This document shows, one piece after another, positions 26,276-34,119 of a stretch of DNA of 64,000 nucleotides. The notes beneath the pieces are model-generated. The model was not told where the DNA came from. It made no database searches and saw only the letters and a list, made by a program, of their open reading frames with translations. The position numbers and the translations under genes are program-made. The stretch's first letter is position 1. Every line of letters starts with the position of its first letter. The stretch is from Pseudomonadota bacterium (lineage in GTDB: Bacteria; Pseudomonadota; Gammaproteobacteria; Burkholderiales; Burkholderiaceae_C), in contig JAJZTW010000014.1 in assembly GCA_021847345.1 (NCBI GenBank), positions 1 through 64,000 on the forward strand. The letters run 5' to 3'.

Positions 26276-27829
26276 TCACGCCGCGGTCGGCGCGTGCAGC
26301 CCCTGCACGCGGTTGCGGCCCGCCTGCTTGGCCCGGTACATGGCCTGGTCGGCACGCGCCAGCACGGCGTCGATGTCGTCTCGCTCGTCGTCGAACATGG
26401 CCACGCCGATGCTCAGGCTCAAGTCCAGGCGCAGCCCCTGGCAGCGAACCGCGTGGTCGCAAACGGCTCGCCGCAGGCGCTCGGCCATGGCCAGCGCCTG
26501 CTGCGCATTCGTGGCAGGCAGCAAGGCGGCGAACTCCTCGCCGCCGATGCGCGCCAGCACATCGCTGTCGCGCAGGGTCGAAGCCATGCGCCCGGCGAGT
26601 TGCTGCAGCACGAGGTCGCCGGTGGCATGCCCGTGACTGTCGTTGATGCGCTTGAAATGGTCCACGTCCAGCACCAGCAAGGCCAGCGGAGCCTGATCGG
26701 GGCGTCGGCGCACGCGCTCGGCGCGCGCGAAGAAGCCCCGGCGGTTGTGCAGGGCGGTCAAGGGATCGGTGTGCGCCATGCGGCGCAGTTCGTGCTCCTG
26801 GCGCTTGCGATGGGTGATCTCCACCAGGCTCACGAGCACCGCCCGGCGCCCGTTGTAGCGCAGCTTGCGGGCCGACAGCATGACGTCGACCACGCGCTGC
26901 GACGTATCGCGCATGCGCAGGTCCACCGGGCCGAAGGCCTGGTGGTGCCCGAGCGCCTGGGCCAGCATGTCGCGGGTCTGCGCATCGGCGTAGAAGTCCC
27001 CCGCCATGGCCAGCGCCGGATCGGCCAGCATGCGCTGCGGATCGAGCAGGCCCAGCGCGGCCTGGTTCATGTGCAGGATCTGCCCGTGGGGTTGGCTGGC
27101 CAGCACCAGCGGCACCGGGCTGGCCTCGAACAGATGGCGCAGGTTCTGCTCGGCCGTGATGCGCTCGGCGATCTCCCAGTGCATGCGCCGCCGGTCCATC
27201 CAGGCGTTGCGTTGCGAGCGCGCGGCGTGCACGGCCAGGTTCCAGCCGATGACGTTGACAAAGCCCAGCAGGATGGCGAACAGCGCGATCTGGCTGATCG
27301 GCGCATCGAGCGCGAAGCGCATCTGCAGCAGCGACAGCACCAGCCACGCCGGCAGCATCCACAACTGCATCGGCCGCAGCACCGGCGCGTATCCGTACAG
27401 CACCATGCAGCTGAACACCGCGGCGATGACCTGGTAGGGCGAGACATGCCCGTGCAACTGCACGACCAGGCGCAGCCCGAGCAGGGTCACGAACTGGAAC
27501 ACGAGCAGCCACAGGCGCAGCCTGCGGGCGTCCGGCGCGGCGCCCGATCGGGTGATCCACGCCAGGCGCAGGCCTACGCCCAGCACCAGCAGGCGCGTCA
27601 GCAGCAGCGCCGGCCAGGGAGCCGCCGCGCCCAGCGTGACGTAATCGGCGGCAAACCCGGCGCTGAAGCACAGTCCTCCCCACAGCCCGATGGTGTGGGC
27701 GCGCGGCGCCAGTTCGGCCCACTGCGCGCCGACGAAAGCGTCCTCCTGTTCGGCGGACTGGAACAGGCCGTGGCGGTCAATGCGATGGGCCGCGGTGTCG
27801 GCGGCGTCGGCTGAGGGCAGGGCGACCAT
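26276..27829 (-). CDS. Membrane-bound diguanylate cyclase with PAS and GGDEF domains
   Basis: 517-aa protein. Five to six hydrophobic segments span residues 45-205, a PAS-like region lies at about 220-345 (LFEASPVPLVLASQPHGQILHMNQAALGLL), and a C-terminal GGDEF domain follows. The active site is GGEEF at residues 429-433. The RxxD inhibitory site (RDSD) sits five residues upstream, so an active, product-inhibited cyclic-di-GMP synthase is predicted. DPLTALHNRRGFF and DVDHFKRINDSHGH are canonical. It starts 10 bp downstream of the thioesterase gene stop and is probably co-transcribed with it. Confidence 0.94.
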   Translation of the reverse strand: MVALPSADAADTAAHRIDRHGLFQSAEQEDAFVGAQWAELAPRAHTIGLWGGLCFSAGFAADYVTLGAAAPWPALLLTRLLVLGVGLRLAWITRSGAAPDARRLRLWLLVFQFVTLLGLRLVVQLHGHVSPYQVIAAVFSCMVLYGYAPVLRPMQLWMLPAWLVLSLLQMRFALDAPISQIALFAILLGFVNVIGWNLAVHAARSQRNAWMDRRRMHWEIAERITAEQNLRHLFEASPVPLVLASQPHGQILHMNQAALGLLDPQRMLADPALAMAGDFYADAQTRDMLAQALGHHQAFGPVDLRMRDTSQRVVDVMLSARKLRYNGRRAVLVSLVEITHRKRQEHELRRMAHTDPLTALHNRRGFFARAERVRRRPDQAPLALLVLDVDHFKRINDSHGHATGDLVLQQLAGRMASTLRDSDVLARIGGEEFAALLPATNAQQALAMAERLRRAVCDHAVRCQGLRLDLSLSIGVAMFDDERDDIDAVLARADQAMYRAKQAGRNRVQGLHAPTAA

Positions 27830-27839
27830 GGATGGCCGT

Positions 27840-28325
27840 TCAGCCCTGGCCGAAGTTGTCCGGCATCAGCACGGCCACCACTTCCCCGCGCGCGGTGGCC
27901 ACGCCGCCGGCGTACACGGTCGATTCGACGACCACCTTGCGCCCCTTGATCTCACGCGCCTGGCCTCGAACCACGAGTGGCTCGCCGAGCGGGGTCGGGC
28001 GCAGGTAGTCGACGTGCAGCGAGCCGGTCACGAAGCGCGGCGGCGGCTTGGCCGAGCCGTGTGCGGCTTCGTCGCCGCTCGCCGCCGCCATCGCGGCGGC
28101 GGCGGTCGCCGTCGAATGACAGTCGATCAACGAGGCGATCACGCCGCCATACACGAAACCGGGCACGGCGATGTGGCTGGGCAGCGGCGTGAACTCCGAC
28201 ACCGTCTGCTCGCCGACCTGGAAGGTCCGGATGTGATGCCCGTGCTCGTTCAGGCGCCCGCAGCCATAGCAGTGGGCCAGGTGCTCGGGGTAGAGATCCT
28301 GGATCGCGGGTGGTTCCTGAGGCAT
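27840..28325 (-). CDS. PaaI-family hotdog-fold thioesterase
   Basis: 161-aa hotdog-fold protein. GFVYGGVIASLIDCHSTATAAAAM holds the catalytic acidic residue region of the PaaI/4HBT family, and FVTGSLHVDYLRPTPLGEPLVVRG is the second conserved strand-helix block. The N-terminal HCYGCGRLNEHGHHI has a CxxC-His cluster that could bind metal and is common in this subgroup. It hydrolyses an acyl-CoA of unknown identity. ATG 28325 is preferred over GTG 28355. The diguanylate cyclase follows after 10 bp. Confidence 0.88.
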   Translation of the reverse strand: MPQEPPAIQDLYPEHLAHCYGCGRLNEHGHHIRTFQVGEQTVSEFTPLPSHIAVPGFVYGGVIASLIDCHSTATAAAAMAAASGDEAAHGSAKPPPRFVTGSLHVDYLRPTPLGEPLVVRGQAREIKGRKVVVESTVYAGGVATARGEVVAVLMPDNFGQG

Positions 28326-28428
28326 GGCGCGTGGCGAAGTCGGGTGGGGCTGCACACACGCAAGTGTATGCAGGTGCCGCCCGGGACGGCAATCGCGTGG
28401 CCCAGGCTCCCGGACTCCTGGGCGCCGC

Positions 28429-29580
28429 TCAGCCGCGGGGCTCGATGAGCACGCCGCGGTCGATGCGTGCCACGTCGTCCAGGCCGCAGAAGGCCATGGT
28501 CAGGTCGAGTTCGTTGCGGATCAGCTCCAGGCAGCGCGTCACCCCGGCCTCGCCCATGGCGCCCAGGCCGTACAGGAAGGCACGCCCGATCAGGGTGCCC
28601 CGGGCGCCCAGCGCGAGCGCCTTGAGCACGTCCTGCCCGCTGCGGATGCCCCCGTCCATCCAGACCTCCATGCGCGAGCCCACGGCGTCGACGATGCCCG
28701 GCAGCGCGGCGATCGAGCTGGGCGCGCCGTCGAGCTGGCGCCCGCCGTGGTTGGACACTACCAGGGCGTCGGCACCGGCATCGGCGGCCAGGCGCGCGTC
28801 CTCGGCGTCCATGACGCCCTTGACGATGAGCTTGCCGCCCCACTTGCGCTTGATCCACTCCACGTCGTCCCAGTTCAGGCGCGGGTCGAACTGCTGCGCC
28901 GTCCACGACGACAGCGAGCTCAGGTCGTCGACCCCGCTGGCGTGGCCGACGATGTTGCCGAAGGTGCGGCGCCGCGTGCCCGCCATGCCCATGACCCAGC
29001 GCGGCTTGGTCGCCAGGTTCAGCAGGTTGCGCAGCGTCGGCTTGGGCGGCGCGGACAGCCCGTTGCGCAGGTCCTTGTGGCGCTGCCCGAGGATCTGCAG
29101 GTCGAGCGTGAGCATCAGCGCCGAGCAGCGCGCGGCGCGCGCGCGCTCGATCAGGCGCTCGATGAAGTCACGGTCGCGCATCACGTAGAGCTGGAACCAG
29201 AACGGTGCGCGGGTGTTCGCGGCGATGTCCTCGATGGAGCAGATGCTCATGGTCGACAGCGTGAAAGGCACGCCGAAAGCCTCGGCCGCGCGCGCCGCCA
29301 GGATCTCGCCGTCTGCGTGCTGCATGCCGGTCAGGCCGGTCGGCGCCAGCGCCACCGGCATCGCCACCTCCTGGCCCAGCATGCGCGTGCGCACGCTGCG
29401 CTTTTCCACGTTCACCGCGACGCGCTGGCGCAGCAGCATGCGCTGGAAGTCGCTCTCGTTGGCCCGATAGGTCGACTCGGTCCAGGAACCCGAGTCGGCA
29501 TAGTCGTAGAACATGCGCGGAACGCGCTTGCGCGCCAGCAGGCGCAGGTCCTCGACACAGGTGATCACGCTCATCGACAC
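28429..29580 (-). CDS. lldD: FMN-dependent alpha-hydroxy-acid dehydrogenase (LldD-like)
   Basis: 383-aa flavoprotein of the L-lactate dehydrogenase/glycolate oxidase family. VSNHGGRQLDGAPSS contains the active-site His and Arg, WFQLYVMRDRDF the FMN site, and KLIVKGVMDAEDARLA the flavin lysine. The N terminus MSVITCVEDLRLLARKRVPRMFYDYADSGSWTE is that of the beta-proteobacterial LldD-like group. L-lactate is the most likely substrate, since the divergent gene encodes an LldR/FadR-type regulator with a matching operator; other 2-hydroxy acids are possible. Starts 29580 or 29574 are equivalent in quality. Confidence 0.9.
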   Translation of the reverse strand: MSMSVITCVEDLRLLARKRVPRMFYDYADSGSWTESTYRANESDFQRMLLRQRVAVNVEKRSVRTRMLGQEVAMPVALAPTGLTGMQHADGEILAARAAEAFGVPFTLSTMSICSIEDIAANTRAPFWFQLYVMRDRDFIERLIERARAARCSALMLTLDLQILGQRHKDLRNGLSAPPKPTLRNLLNLATKPRWVMGMAGTRRRTFGNIVGHASGVDDLSSLSSWTAQQFDPRLNWDDVEWIKRKWGGKLIVKGVMDAEDARLAADAGADALVVSNHGGRQLDGAPSSIAALPGIVDAVGSRMEVWMDGGIRSGQDVLKALALGARGTLIGRAFLYGLGAMGEAGVTRCLELIRNELDLTMAFCGLDDVARIDRGVLIEPRG

Positions 29581-29675
29581 ACTCCGGCCGGCAGGAAGCG
29601 ACCCGCCGCGAAACTGGACAAGGAACGAGGGGATGTCACCCGCTCGACCGTACTGACGTGAATGTATCAGAGGTT

Positions 29676-29693
29676 AAATGGTCTGACCAATTT
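29676..29693. promoter_or_regulatory. LldR/PdhR-type operator between lldD and its regulator
   Basis: AAATGGTCTGACCAATTT contains the perfect palindrome TGGTC-T-GACCA with AT-rich arms, the hallmark of FadR-subfamily regulators LldR and PdhR. It lies 96 bp upstream of the lldD start and 88 bp upstream of the regulator start. A TATACT hexamer at 29696-29701 directly beside it could be the regulator's -10 box, giving autorepression. The remainder of the 29581-29780 gap shows no gene. Confidence 0.8.
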
Positions 29694-29780
29694 GCTATAC
29701 TTCCGGAAGCTTCCCCGGCGCAGCGCGCTGCGCGGCCCGGCCCTGACCCGGGACCCTGCGCACCCGCGCGCGCCCCTGCC

Positions 29781-30524
29781 ATGCAAATCCAGCGCCTGTC
29801 GGATTCCGTCGCCATCGAGCTCGAGCGCCGCATGCTCGAGGGCTCGCTGCGCCCGGGCCAGCGCCTGCCGCCGGAGCGCGAGCTGGCGGCCCAGCTCGGT
29901 GTCTCGCGCCCCTCGTTGCGCGAAGGCCTGCGCAAGCTCGCCTCGAAAGGACTGGTGCACAGCCGCCAGGGCGGCGGAACCTTCATGACCGATCGCCTGC
30001 AGGCGGCCTTCGTCGACCCCTGGAAGGACCTGCTCGACCAGCACCCCGACCTGCAGCCCGATCTGCTGGAGCTGCGCCACATGCTCGAGGGCCAGGCCGC
30101 CGAGCTGGCCGCGCAGCGTGCCAACGAGCTGGACCTGCAACGCATGGGGCGCGCCTACGAGCAGCTGCGCGAGGCCTTCGAGGGCGACGACCTCGACGCC
30201 TGCACCCAGGCCGACGTGCAATTCCACCAGGCCATCGTCGATGCCTCTCACAACCTGTTGCTGGCGCATCTGAGCGCCAGCCTGCATCGGCTGGTGCACG
30301 ACGCCGTGCATGGCAACCTGGTCTTCCTGCAGTCGCGTCCTCGCCAGTGGGAGCAGCTGCGTCGGCACCACCGGGAGATCTGGTCGCACGTACAGGCGCG
30401 CCGCGCCGCTGCCGCCGGGAGGGCGGCCAGGCGGCATATCGGCTTCGTGCACGACAGCATGCTCGAGCGCGAACGCGAGCACACGCGCCTGGAACGCGCG
30501 CGCCGACTCGACGCCGCCGTCTGA
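29781..30524 (+). CDS. lldR: FadR-subfamily GntR transcriptional regulator (LldR-like)
   Basis: 247-aa regulator. The N-terminal GntR winged HTH reads ELERRMLEGSLRPGQRLPPERELAAQLGVSRPSLREGLRKL. The C-terminal all-helical FCD ligand domain has LLELRHMLEGQAAELAA, DVQFHQAIVDASHN and HREIWSHVQARRA with the metal-binding Asp/His residues. ATG 29781 (MQIQRLSDSV) is chosen; the longer frame from 29658 would encode the operator. Divergence from lldD and the TGGTCTGACCA site support control of that gene, with lactate as likely effector. Confidence 0.9.
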   Translation: MQIQRLSDSVAIELERRMLEGSLRPGQRLPPERELAAQLGVSRPSLREGLRKLASKGLVHSRQGGGTFMTDRLQAAFVDPWKDLLDQHPDLQPDLLELRHMLEGQAAELAAQRANELDLQRMGRAYEQLREAFEGDDLDACTQADVQFHQAIVDASHNLLLAHLSASLHRLVHDAVHGNLVFLQSRPRQWEQLRRHHREIWSHVQARRAAAAGRAARRHIGFVHDSMLEREREHTRLERARRLDAAV

Positions 30525-30576
30525 TTCCGGCTTGCGCGCGCATTTGCACGCGCCGATTTCCATGAATACCAAGGAT

Positions 30577-30597
30577 GCATCGCGATGCGAACGCATC
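30577..30597. repeat. Interlocking short palindromes upstream of flp
   Basis: Two overlapping inverted repeats share an arm: GCATCGCGATGC (30577-30588) and GATGCGAACGCATC (30584-30597). They lie in the 159-bp gap between the regulator stop and the first Tad gene and could be a hairpin or an operator for the Tad operon. A TTTACA further on (30623-30628) is a possible -35. No convincing -10 was found. Confidence 0.35.
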
Positions 30598-30683
30598 GCT
30601 GACAAAATATTCCCATCCCTCCGTTTACATTGCCGTCCTAGCAGGGAGTACTACTTCGGGGCCTGTTCCCGGTGGAGATGGAC

Positions 30684-30968
30684 ATGCAAATCGTAAATGG
30701 GAAATCCCGGCAATTCGGCCAGGGAATGACGGAATACATCATCATCGTCGCCGTCGTCGCGATCGCCGCAATTGCGGTTTTCGAATTCTTCGGACAATCC
30801 ATCCGGAACCAGGCGGCCGGTATTGTCACGGAAATTTCCGGACAATCCGCCAGCAAGCAGATCCAGGGCGCGCAAGCGGACGCCCAGGGCGCTTCCCAGG
30901 ACGCGGCCAAGAGCAAGGGCCTGGCCTCTTACGGCAATGGCGCGGGCGCTCAGAATTCGGGCAATTGA
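30684..30968 (+). CDS. Flp/TadE-class pilin-like protein
   Basis: 94-aa type IVb prepilin-like protein. A short basic leader ends in FG, followed by QGMTEYIIIVAVVAIAAIAV. With cleavage after that glycine, Glu and Tyr fall at mature positions 5 and 6, the Flp signature. The remaining about 60 residues are rich in Ala, Gln, Ser and Gly. ATG 30684 is chosen because GGAG at 30674-30677 gives normal spacing; GTG 30672 and ATG 30678 are alternatives. It is the first gene of the Tad cluster and the probable major subunit. It is longer than typical Flp (50-70 aa). Confidence 0.8.
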   Translation: MQIVNGKSRQFGQGMTEYIIIVAVVAIAAIAVFEFFGQSIRNQAAGIVTEISGQSASKQIQGAQADAQGASQDAAKSKGLASYGNGAGAQNSGN

Positions 30969-32390
30969 GTGAACCCGACGCCGGTCAGCGCGAGTGCCGT
31001 GTCGGCCTCTTCGCGCCGGGCGCCGCCGACCGCATGCGGCCGGCGGCGCCTCCAGCGCGGCCAGGTGCTGATCTACGGCATTGCCATTCTCGCGCTGGGC
31101 CTCGGTGTCCTCTATTTTGTCTATCGCGCCGGAGCCCTCATCGAGGAAAAAATCCGACTGGTCGACGCGTCGGACGCCGCTGCATACACGGCAGCGGCGA
31201 TGGATGCGCGGCTGCTGAATTTTTATTCGTATACCAATCGCGCAATGTTTGCCGATTCCGTGAGCATTGCGCAACTGGTCAGCCTTTCGTCCTGGCTTGC
31301 CTATGCCTCGCGTCTGAACGACGTCCAGAGCAAGGTTTTTGCCGAGACCGGGAATACATTGAAATTCCCCTGGTTCGAGCCGTCGCTGGCCGCCGCAGCC
31401 CTCGCGCAAAGGGCATCGAAGCGGGTGGCCCCGTTGTTGAATCAACTGGGCAAGGGTCTCGATCGGGAGATTCATTGGGAGTTGATGAACTCCCAAAAGG
31501 AAGCGCACTATGCGCTGTCGCTATCGCGCAAGCTGGCCATGGATCATGTCGTGGCCGCCGCGCTGGGCACGCGCAGCGGCTTCCACGTGACCATTCTGTC
31601 CAGTTCGAATCGTCCGGACGTCGGCAAGTTCACGCACAGCTACAGCAGGTTCCTGCGTTGGCGCTTCGGCAGTCTCGTGCGCGCGGCGGTGGATTCCGAA
31701 AGCTTCAATACCCGCCGTTCATGGTTCATGTGGGGTGACTACGCCGACTGCCCGACGGCCGACACGGCGGGCCGGCACGATTTCCTGATTCGCCTCGGGG
31801 GCACCCAGATGTTGGGCCTCAACGAGTGGAGGGCCGTGGACACGCTGTCCGAGCACATCTGGATCCCGGCAGACCCGGAGGATGCCGAATGCCAGCTACC
31901 GTTCGAGATCCCGGCAGCCTTCGGCATGACCGACGTGGCTTCCAGCCCGACGAAGGTCGACTCGGACCCGCTGCATTACGACGCCACTCTGCTCGTCAAC
32001 CCCCTGGCGACCCTGCAGACCGAGCTGGTGGGCCCGAGCAAGAACGAGACCTACAAGTACAAGGGTATTCCAAGCGTCTACGGGCTCAGTCCGCTGCAAC
32101 TCCTGCGCTCCAACCCGCACCTGCGCGTGGCCGTGCTGGTCAGTGCGACACCGGGATCGGCGCCGCAGGGAACCTTGCCCGAGCCATGGGCGAGCCTGTT
32201 CTCGCCTGACGCAGCGAACGGCAGGATGTCGGCGGTATCCGCCGCGCAGGTGTACTACTCGGCGCCGAAGCACAGCCTGGTGAGGATGGAGGCGCCCAGC
32301 CTGTATCAGCCATACTGGACGGCTCGCCTGGTGGCGTCGCCGAATGCGGTCCACCAGGCCCAGGCGCAGCAGGGGGCGTACCTGCCATGA
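30969..32390 (+). CDS. TadG-like secreted/pseudopilin protein
   Basis: 473-aa protein translated from a GTG placed immediately after the flp stop (TGAGTG). After a basic leader, RGQVLIYGIAILALGLGVLYFVYRAGALIEEKIRLVDASDAAAYTAA is the TadG-type single N-terminal membrane helix followed by the conserved ADAAAYAAA-like segment. The remaining about 400 residues form a large exported domain without recognised motifs and with only two cysteines. TadG-like proteins are minor pilus or envelope-anchoring components of Tad machines. Role here is by family and location. Confidence 0.75.
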   Translation: MNPTPVSASAVSASSRRAPPTACGRRRLQRGQVLIYGIAILALGLGVLYFVYRAGALIEEKIRLVDASDAAAYTAAAMDARLLNFYSYTNRAMFADSVSIAQLVSLSSWLAYASRLNDVQSKVFAETGNTLKFPWFEPSLAAAALAQRASKRVAPLLNQLGKGLDREIHWELMNSQKEAHYALSLSRKLAMDHVVAAALGTRSGFHVTILSSSNRPDVGKFTHSYSRFLRWRFGSLVRAAVDSESFNTRRSWFMWGDYADCPTADTAGRHDFLIRLGGTQMLGLNEWRAVDTLSEHIWIPADPEDAECQLPFEIPAAFGMTDVASSPTKVDSDPLHYDATLLVNPLATLQTELVGPSKNETYKYKGIPSVYGLSPLQLLRSNPHLRVAVLVSATPGSAPQGTLPEPWASLFSPDAANGRMSAVSAAQVYYSAPKHSLVRMEAPSLYQPYWTARLVASPNAVHQAQAQQGAYLP

Positions 32391-33187
32391 TCCGTGCACC
32401 CGCGATGGGCGCGTGTCGTCAGCGCGGACAGGCGCTGACGGAAATGCTCGTGCTGTGCCTGGCGCTGCTGCCGCTGATGAGCGCCATCGTGGTCGTCGGG
32501 CGATTCCAGTCGCTTGCGCGCGCGACCGACATGGCGAGCAGTTTCGCCGCCTTCGACGCCACGCGGCAAGCATCGTTGCCGGACCTGCGCAGGACGTCGG
32601 ACGAGGTGCGAGCGTTGTTCTACGCACTGCCATCGACTCCTCTGGACAACGCGACCATGAGCCAGCAGTCGCTCCCGACACCTCCCTTCTGGGTGGATCG
32701 GGCGGATCGGCCGCTGTTTCGAAACAACCGGCGGGACGTGCAGGTGTTGCCCGGAGCCGCCGGCTCGGTGTCGCGCTCGGCACTCGATGAATCCGTGGGC
32801 CGCGATGCCTTCTTTCCCGTGGCTTCGCTGATGACCCTGCCCGAAGGGGGCCTGTATCGCGTGCATGTGCGCGTGGCGTTGGCTCCTGCCTGGGCCACGC
32901 CGGGATCGGCGCATGCCGACATGATCCCGGCGCTGACCATGCAACGCTCCGCCGGGGTGCTGATCCAGACCTGGCGGGCTTCCGGGCCGAGCGAGGTGGC
33001 CGAGCGTGTCGAAGCCGATCCCCTGGTCTTCCCGGGCCCTGAGCTGCAGGCGTTGTCGCTGCTGTTCTACCCCTTGGTTCTCGACGTGGATCGTTTCGGC
33101 TTCGTGACGGGGCCCGCGCTGGGCGCGCTGCATCTGTGGATGGACATGGTGCCTCCCGATCGTCTGATCTCCGGAGGAGGGTCGTGA
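32387..33187 (+). CDS. TadE/TadF-like pseudopilin
   Basis: 266-aa protein with N-terminal RQRGQALTEMLVLCLALLPLMSAIVVVGRFQSL, a TadE-type class III leader and helix with Glu in the expected place (QALTE). The following exported region has no recognised domain. It overlaps the TadG-like gene by ATGA at 32387-32390, so the two are translationally coupled and probably act as minor pseudopilins of the same machine. It is larger than the typical 150-200 aa TadE/TadF. Confidence 0.75.
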   Translation: MIRAPAMGACRQRGQALTEMLVLCLALLPLMSAIVVVGRFQSLARATDMASSFAAFDATRQASLPDLRRTSDEVRALFYALPSTPLDNATMSQQSLPTPPFWVDRADRPLFRNNRRDVQVLPGAAGSVSRSALDESVGRDAFFPVASLMTLPEGGLYRVHVRVALAPAWATPGSAHADMIPALTMQRSAGVLIQTWRASGPSEVAERVEADPLVFPGPELQALSLLFYPLVLDVDRFGFVTGPALGALHLWMDMVPPDRLISGGGS

Positions 33188-33930
33188 AGCCGTCGATGTC
33201 GTGGCGATGGCCGCTTACGGCGGCCCTGGGCGCCTGCCTGTGGGCCTGCTGCGCGATGCCGTCCCTGGCGCACGCCGGGCAGGCGTGGCCGCGCATCGCG
33301 TTGCCTGCCGCGGCGCTGGCGCAGGGGGGCTACTCGGGCTTCATGATCGATGGGCGACCGACGCACATCCAGTCCTTCTCGGTGGCCCGCCCGCTCGATT
33401 CCTCGGTGGCATGGTTTCGCTCACGCATGTGCAGCGACAGCGTGGTCGACCGGCTGCGCACGGGCGGCTGGGTGGTGGGCTGCATGCAGGGCGCCTACTA
33501 CCTCAGCGTCGAGCTCTCGCGCGGACCGCGCGACACGACCTCGGGAGTCGCCGTCGTCACGTTGTTTCACGATGCGGTGCAAAGGCGGCGCAGCGCCGCC
33601 GGGCGTGCCCTGAGCGAGTTGCCCGACCTGCCCGCCGACGCCCGCGTGCTGCGCGACGTCGAGTCGAGCGATGGCGGGCGCCGCAACCAGGAACTCGTCA
33701 TCGATGACGCGGACAGCATGGCGTGGAATGCCGCCTGCCTGGCGCAAAGCCTTCGTGCCCGCGGCATGCGCGACGTCACGCCGCCGATGCCCGCGGGTGC
33801 GGGCGCAAGCGGCTCACGGCTTCTGGAGTTCCGCTCTGCGCGGGCTTCCGTGGTGGCTGTGCTTCACCAGCGGCAGGGACCCGGCACGGTCATCGTCGTG
33901 CAGTGGGTGCGCCAGGCAGACGCGCGATGA
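33184..33930 (+). CDS. Exported protein of unknown function in the Tad cluster
   Basis: Not recognised. 248 aa from a GTG at 33184 that overlaps the previous stop, with GGAGGAGG at 33173-33180; ATG 33196 is an alternative. The Sec signal peptide is WRWPLTAALGACLWACCAMPSLAHA followed by GQAWPR. The mature part has two cysteines (RMCSDSV, VGCMQGA) that could pair and a basic middle region (QRRRSAAGR). No lipobox or membrane helix is visible after the leader. Its position between pseudopilins and CpaB suggests a periplasmic or outer-membrane accessory of the secretion machine, possibly the RcpB/TadD-like role that is otherwise missing. That is inference. Confidence 0.7.
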   Translation: MKPSMSWRWPLTAALGACLWACCAMPSLAHAGQAWPRIALPAAALAQGGYSGFMIDGRPTHIQSFSVARPLDSSVAWFRSRMCSDSVVDRLRTGGWVVGCMQGAYYLSVELSRGPRDTTSGVAVVTLFHDAVQRRRSAAGRALSELPDLPADARVLRDVESSDGGRRNQELVIDDADSMAWNAACLAQSLRARGMRDVTPPMPAGAGASGSRLLEFRSARASVVAVLHQRQGPGTVIVVQWVRQADAR

Positions 33931-34115
33931 GCCAGTGCGCCAATCCATGCCGGGGCCAGGCCATGGTCGAGTACCTGGTGCTTTGCGCGGTGGTTGCCGC
34001 GGTGTTCGGTCTGGGCCTGGGGTTTGGCTCGCACAACAGCATGGTCGGCATGTGGATGCATGCGTTGAGCGCCTTTTTCCTCAGGTTCAGTTTTGCCCTT
34101 TCACTTCCCACCTGA
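33927..34115 (+). CDS. Second small Flp-type pilin-like protein
   Basis: 62-aa protein. CRGQAMVEYLVLCAVVAAVFGLGLGFG places Glu and Tyr at positions 5 and 6 after a glycine cleavage site (G/QAMVEY), as in Flp pilins. The short tail ends FFLRFSFALSLPT. ATG 33927 overlaps the preceding stop (ATGA). Size is that of classical Flp, in contrast to the 94-aa first gene of the cluster, so which one is the major pilin is open. Confidence 0.75.
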   Translation: MSQCANPCRGQAMVEYLVLCAVVAAVFGLGLGFGSHNSMVGMWMHALSAFFLRFSFALSLPT

Positions 34116-34119
34116 GCCC

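Noticed and set aside
29658-29780. Longer N terminus for the FadR-type regulator
   Set aside because: The extension is low-complexity Pro/Ala/Arg, has no counterpart in the family and contains the operator.
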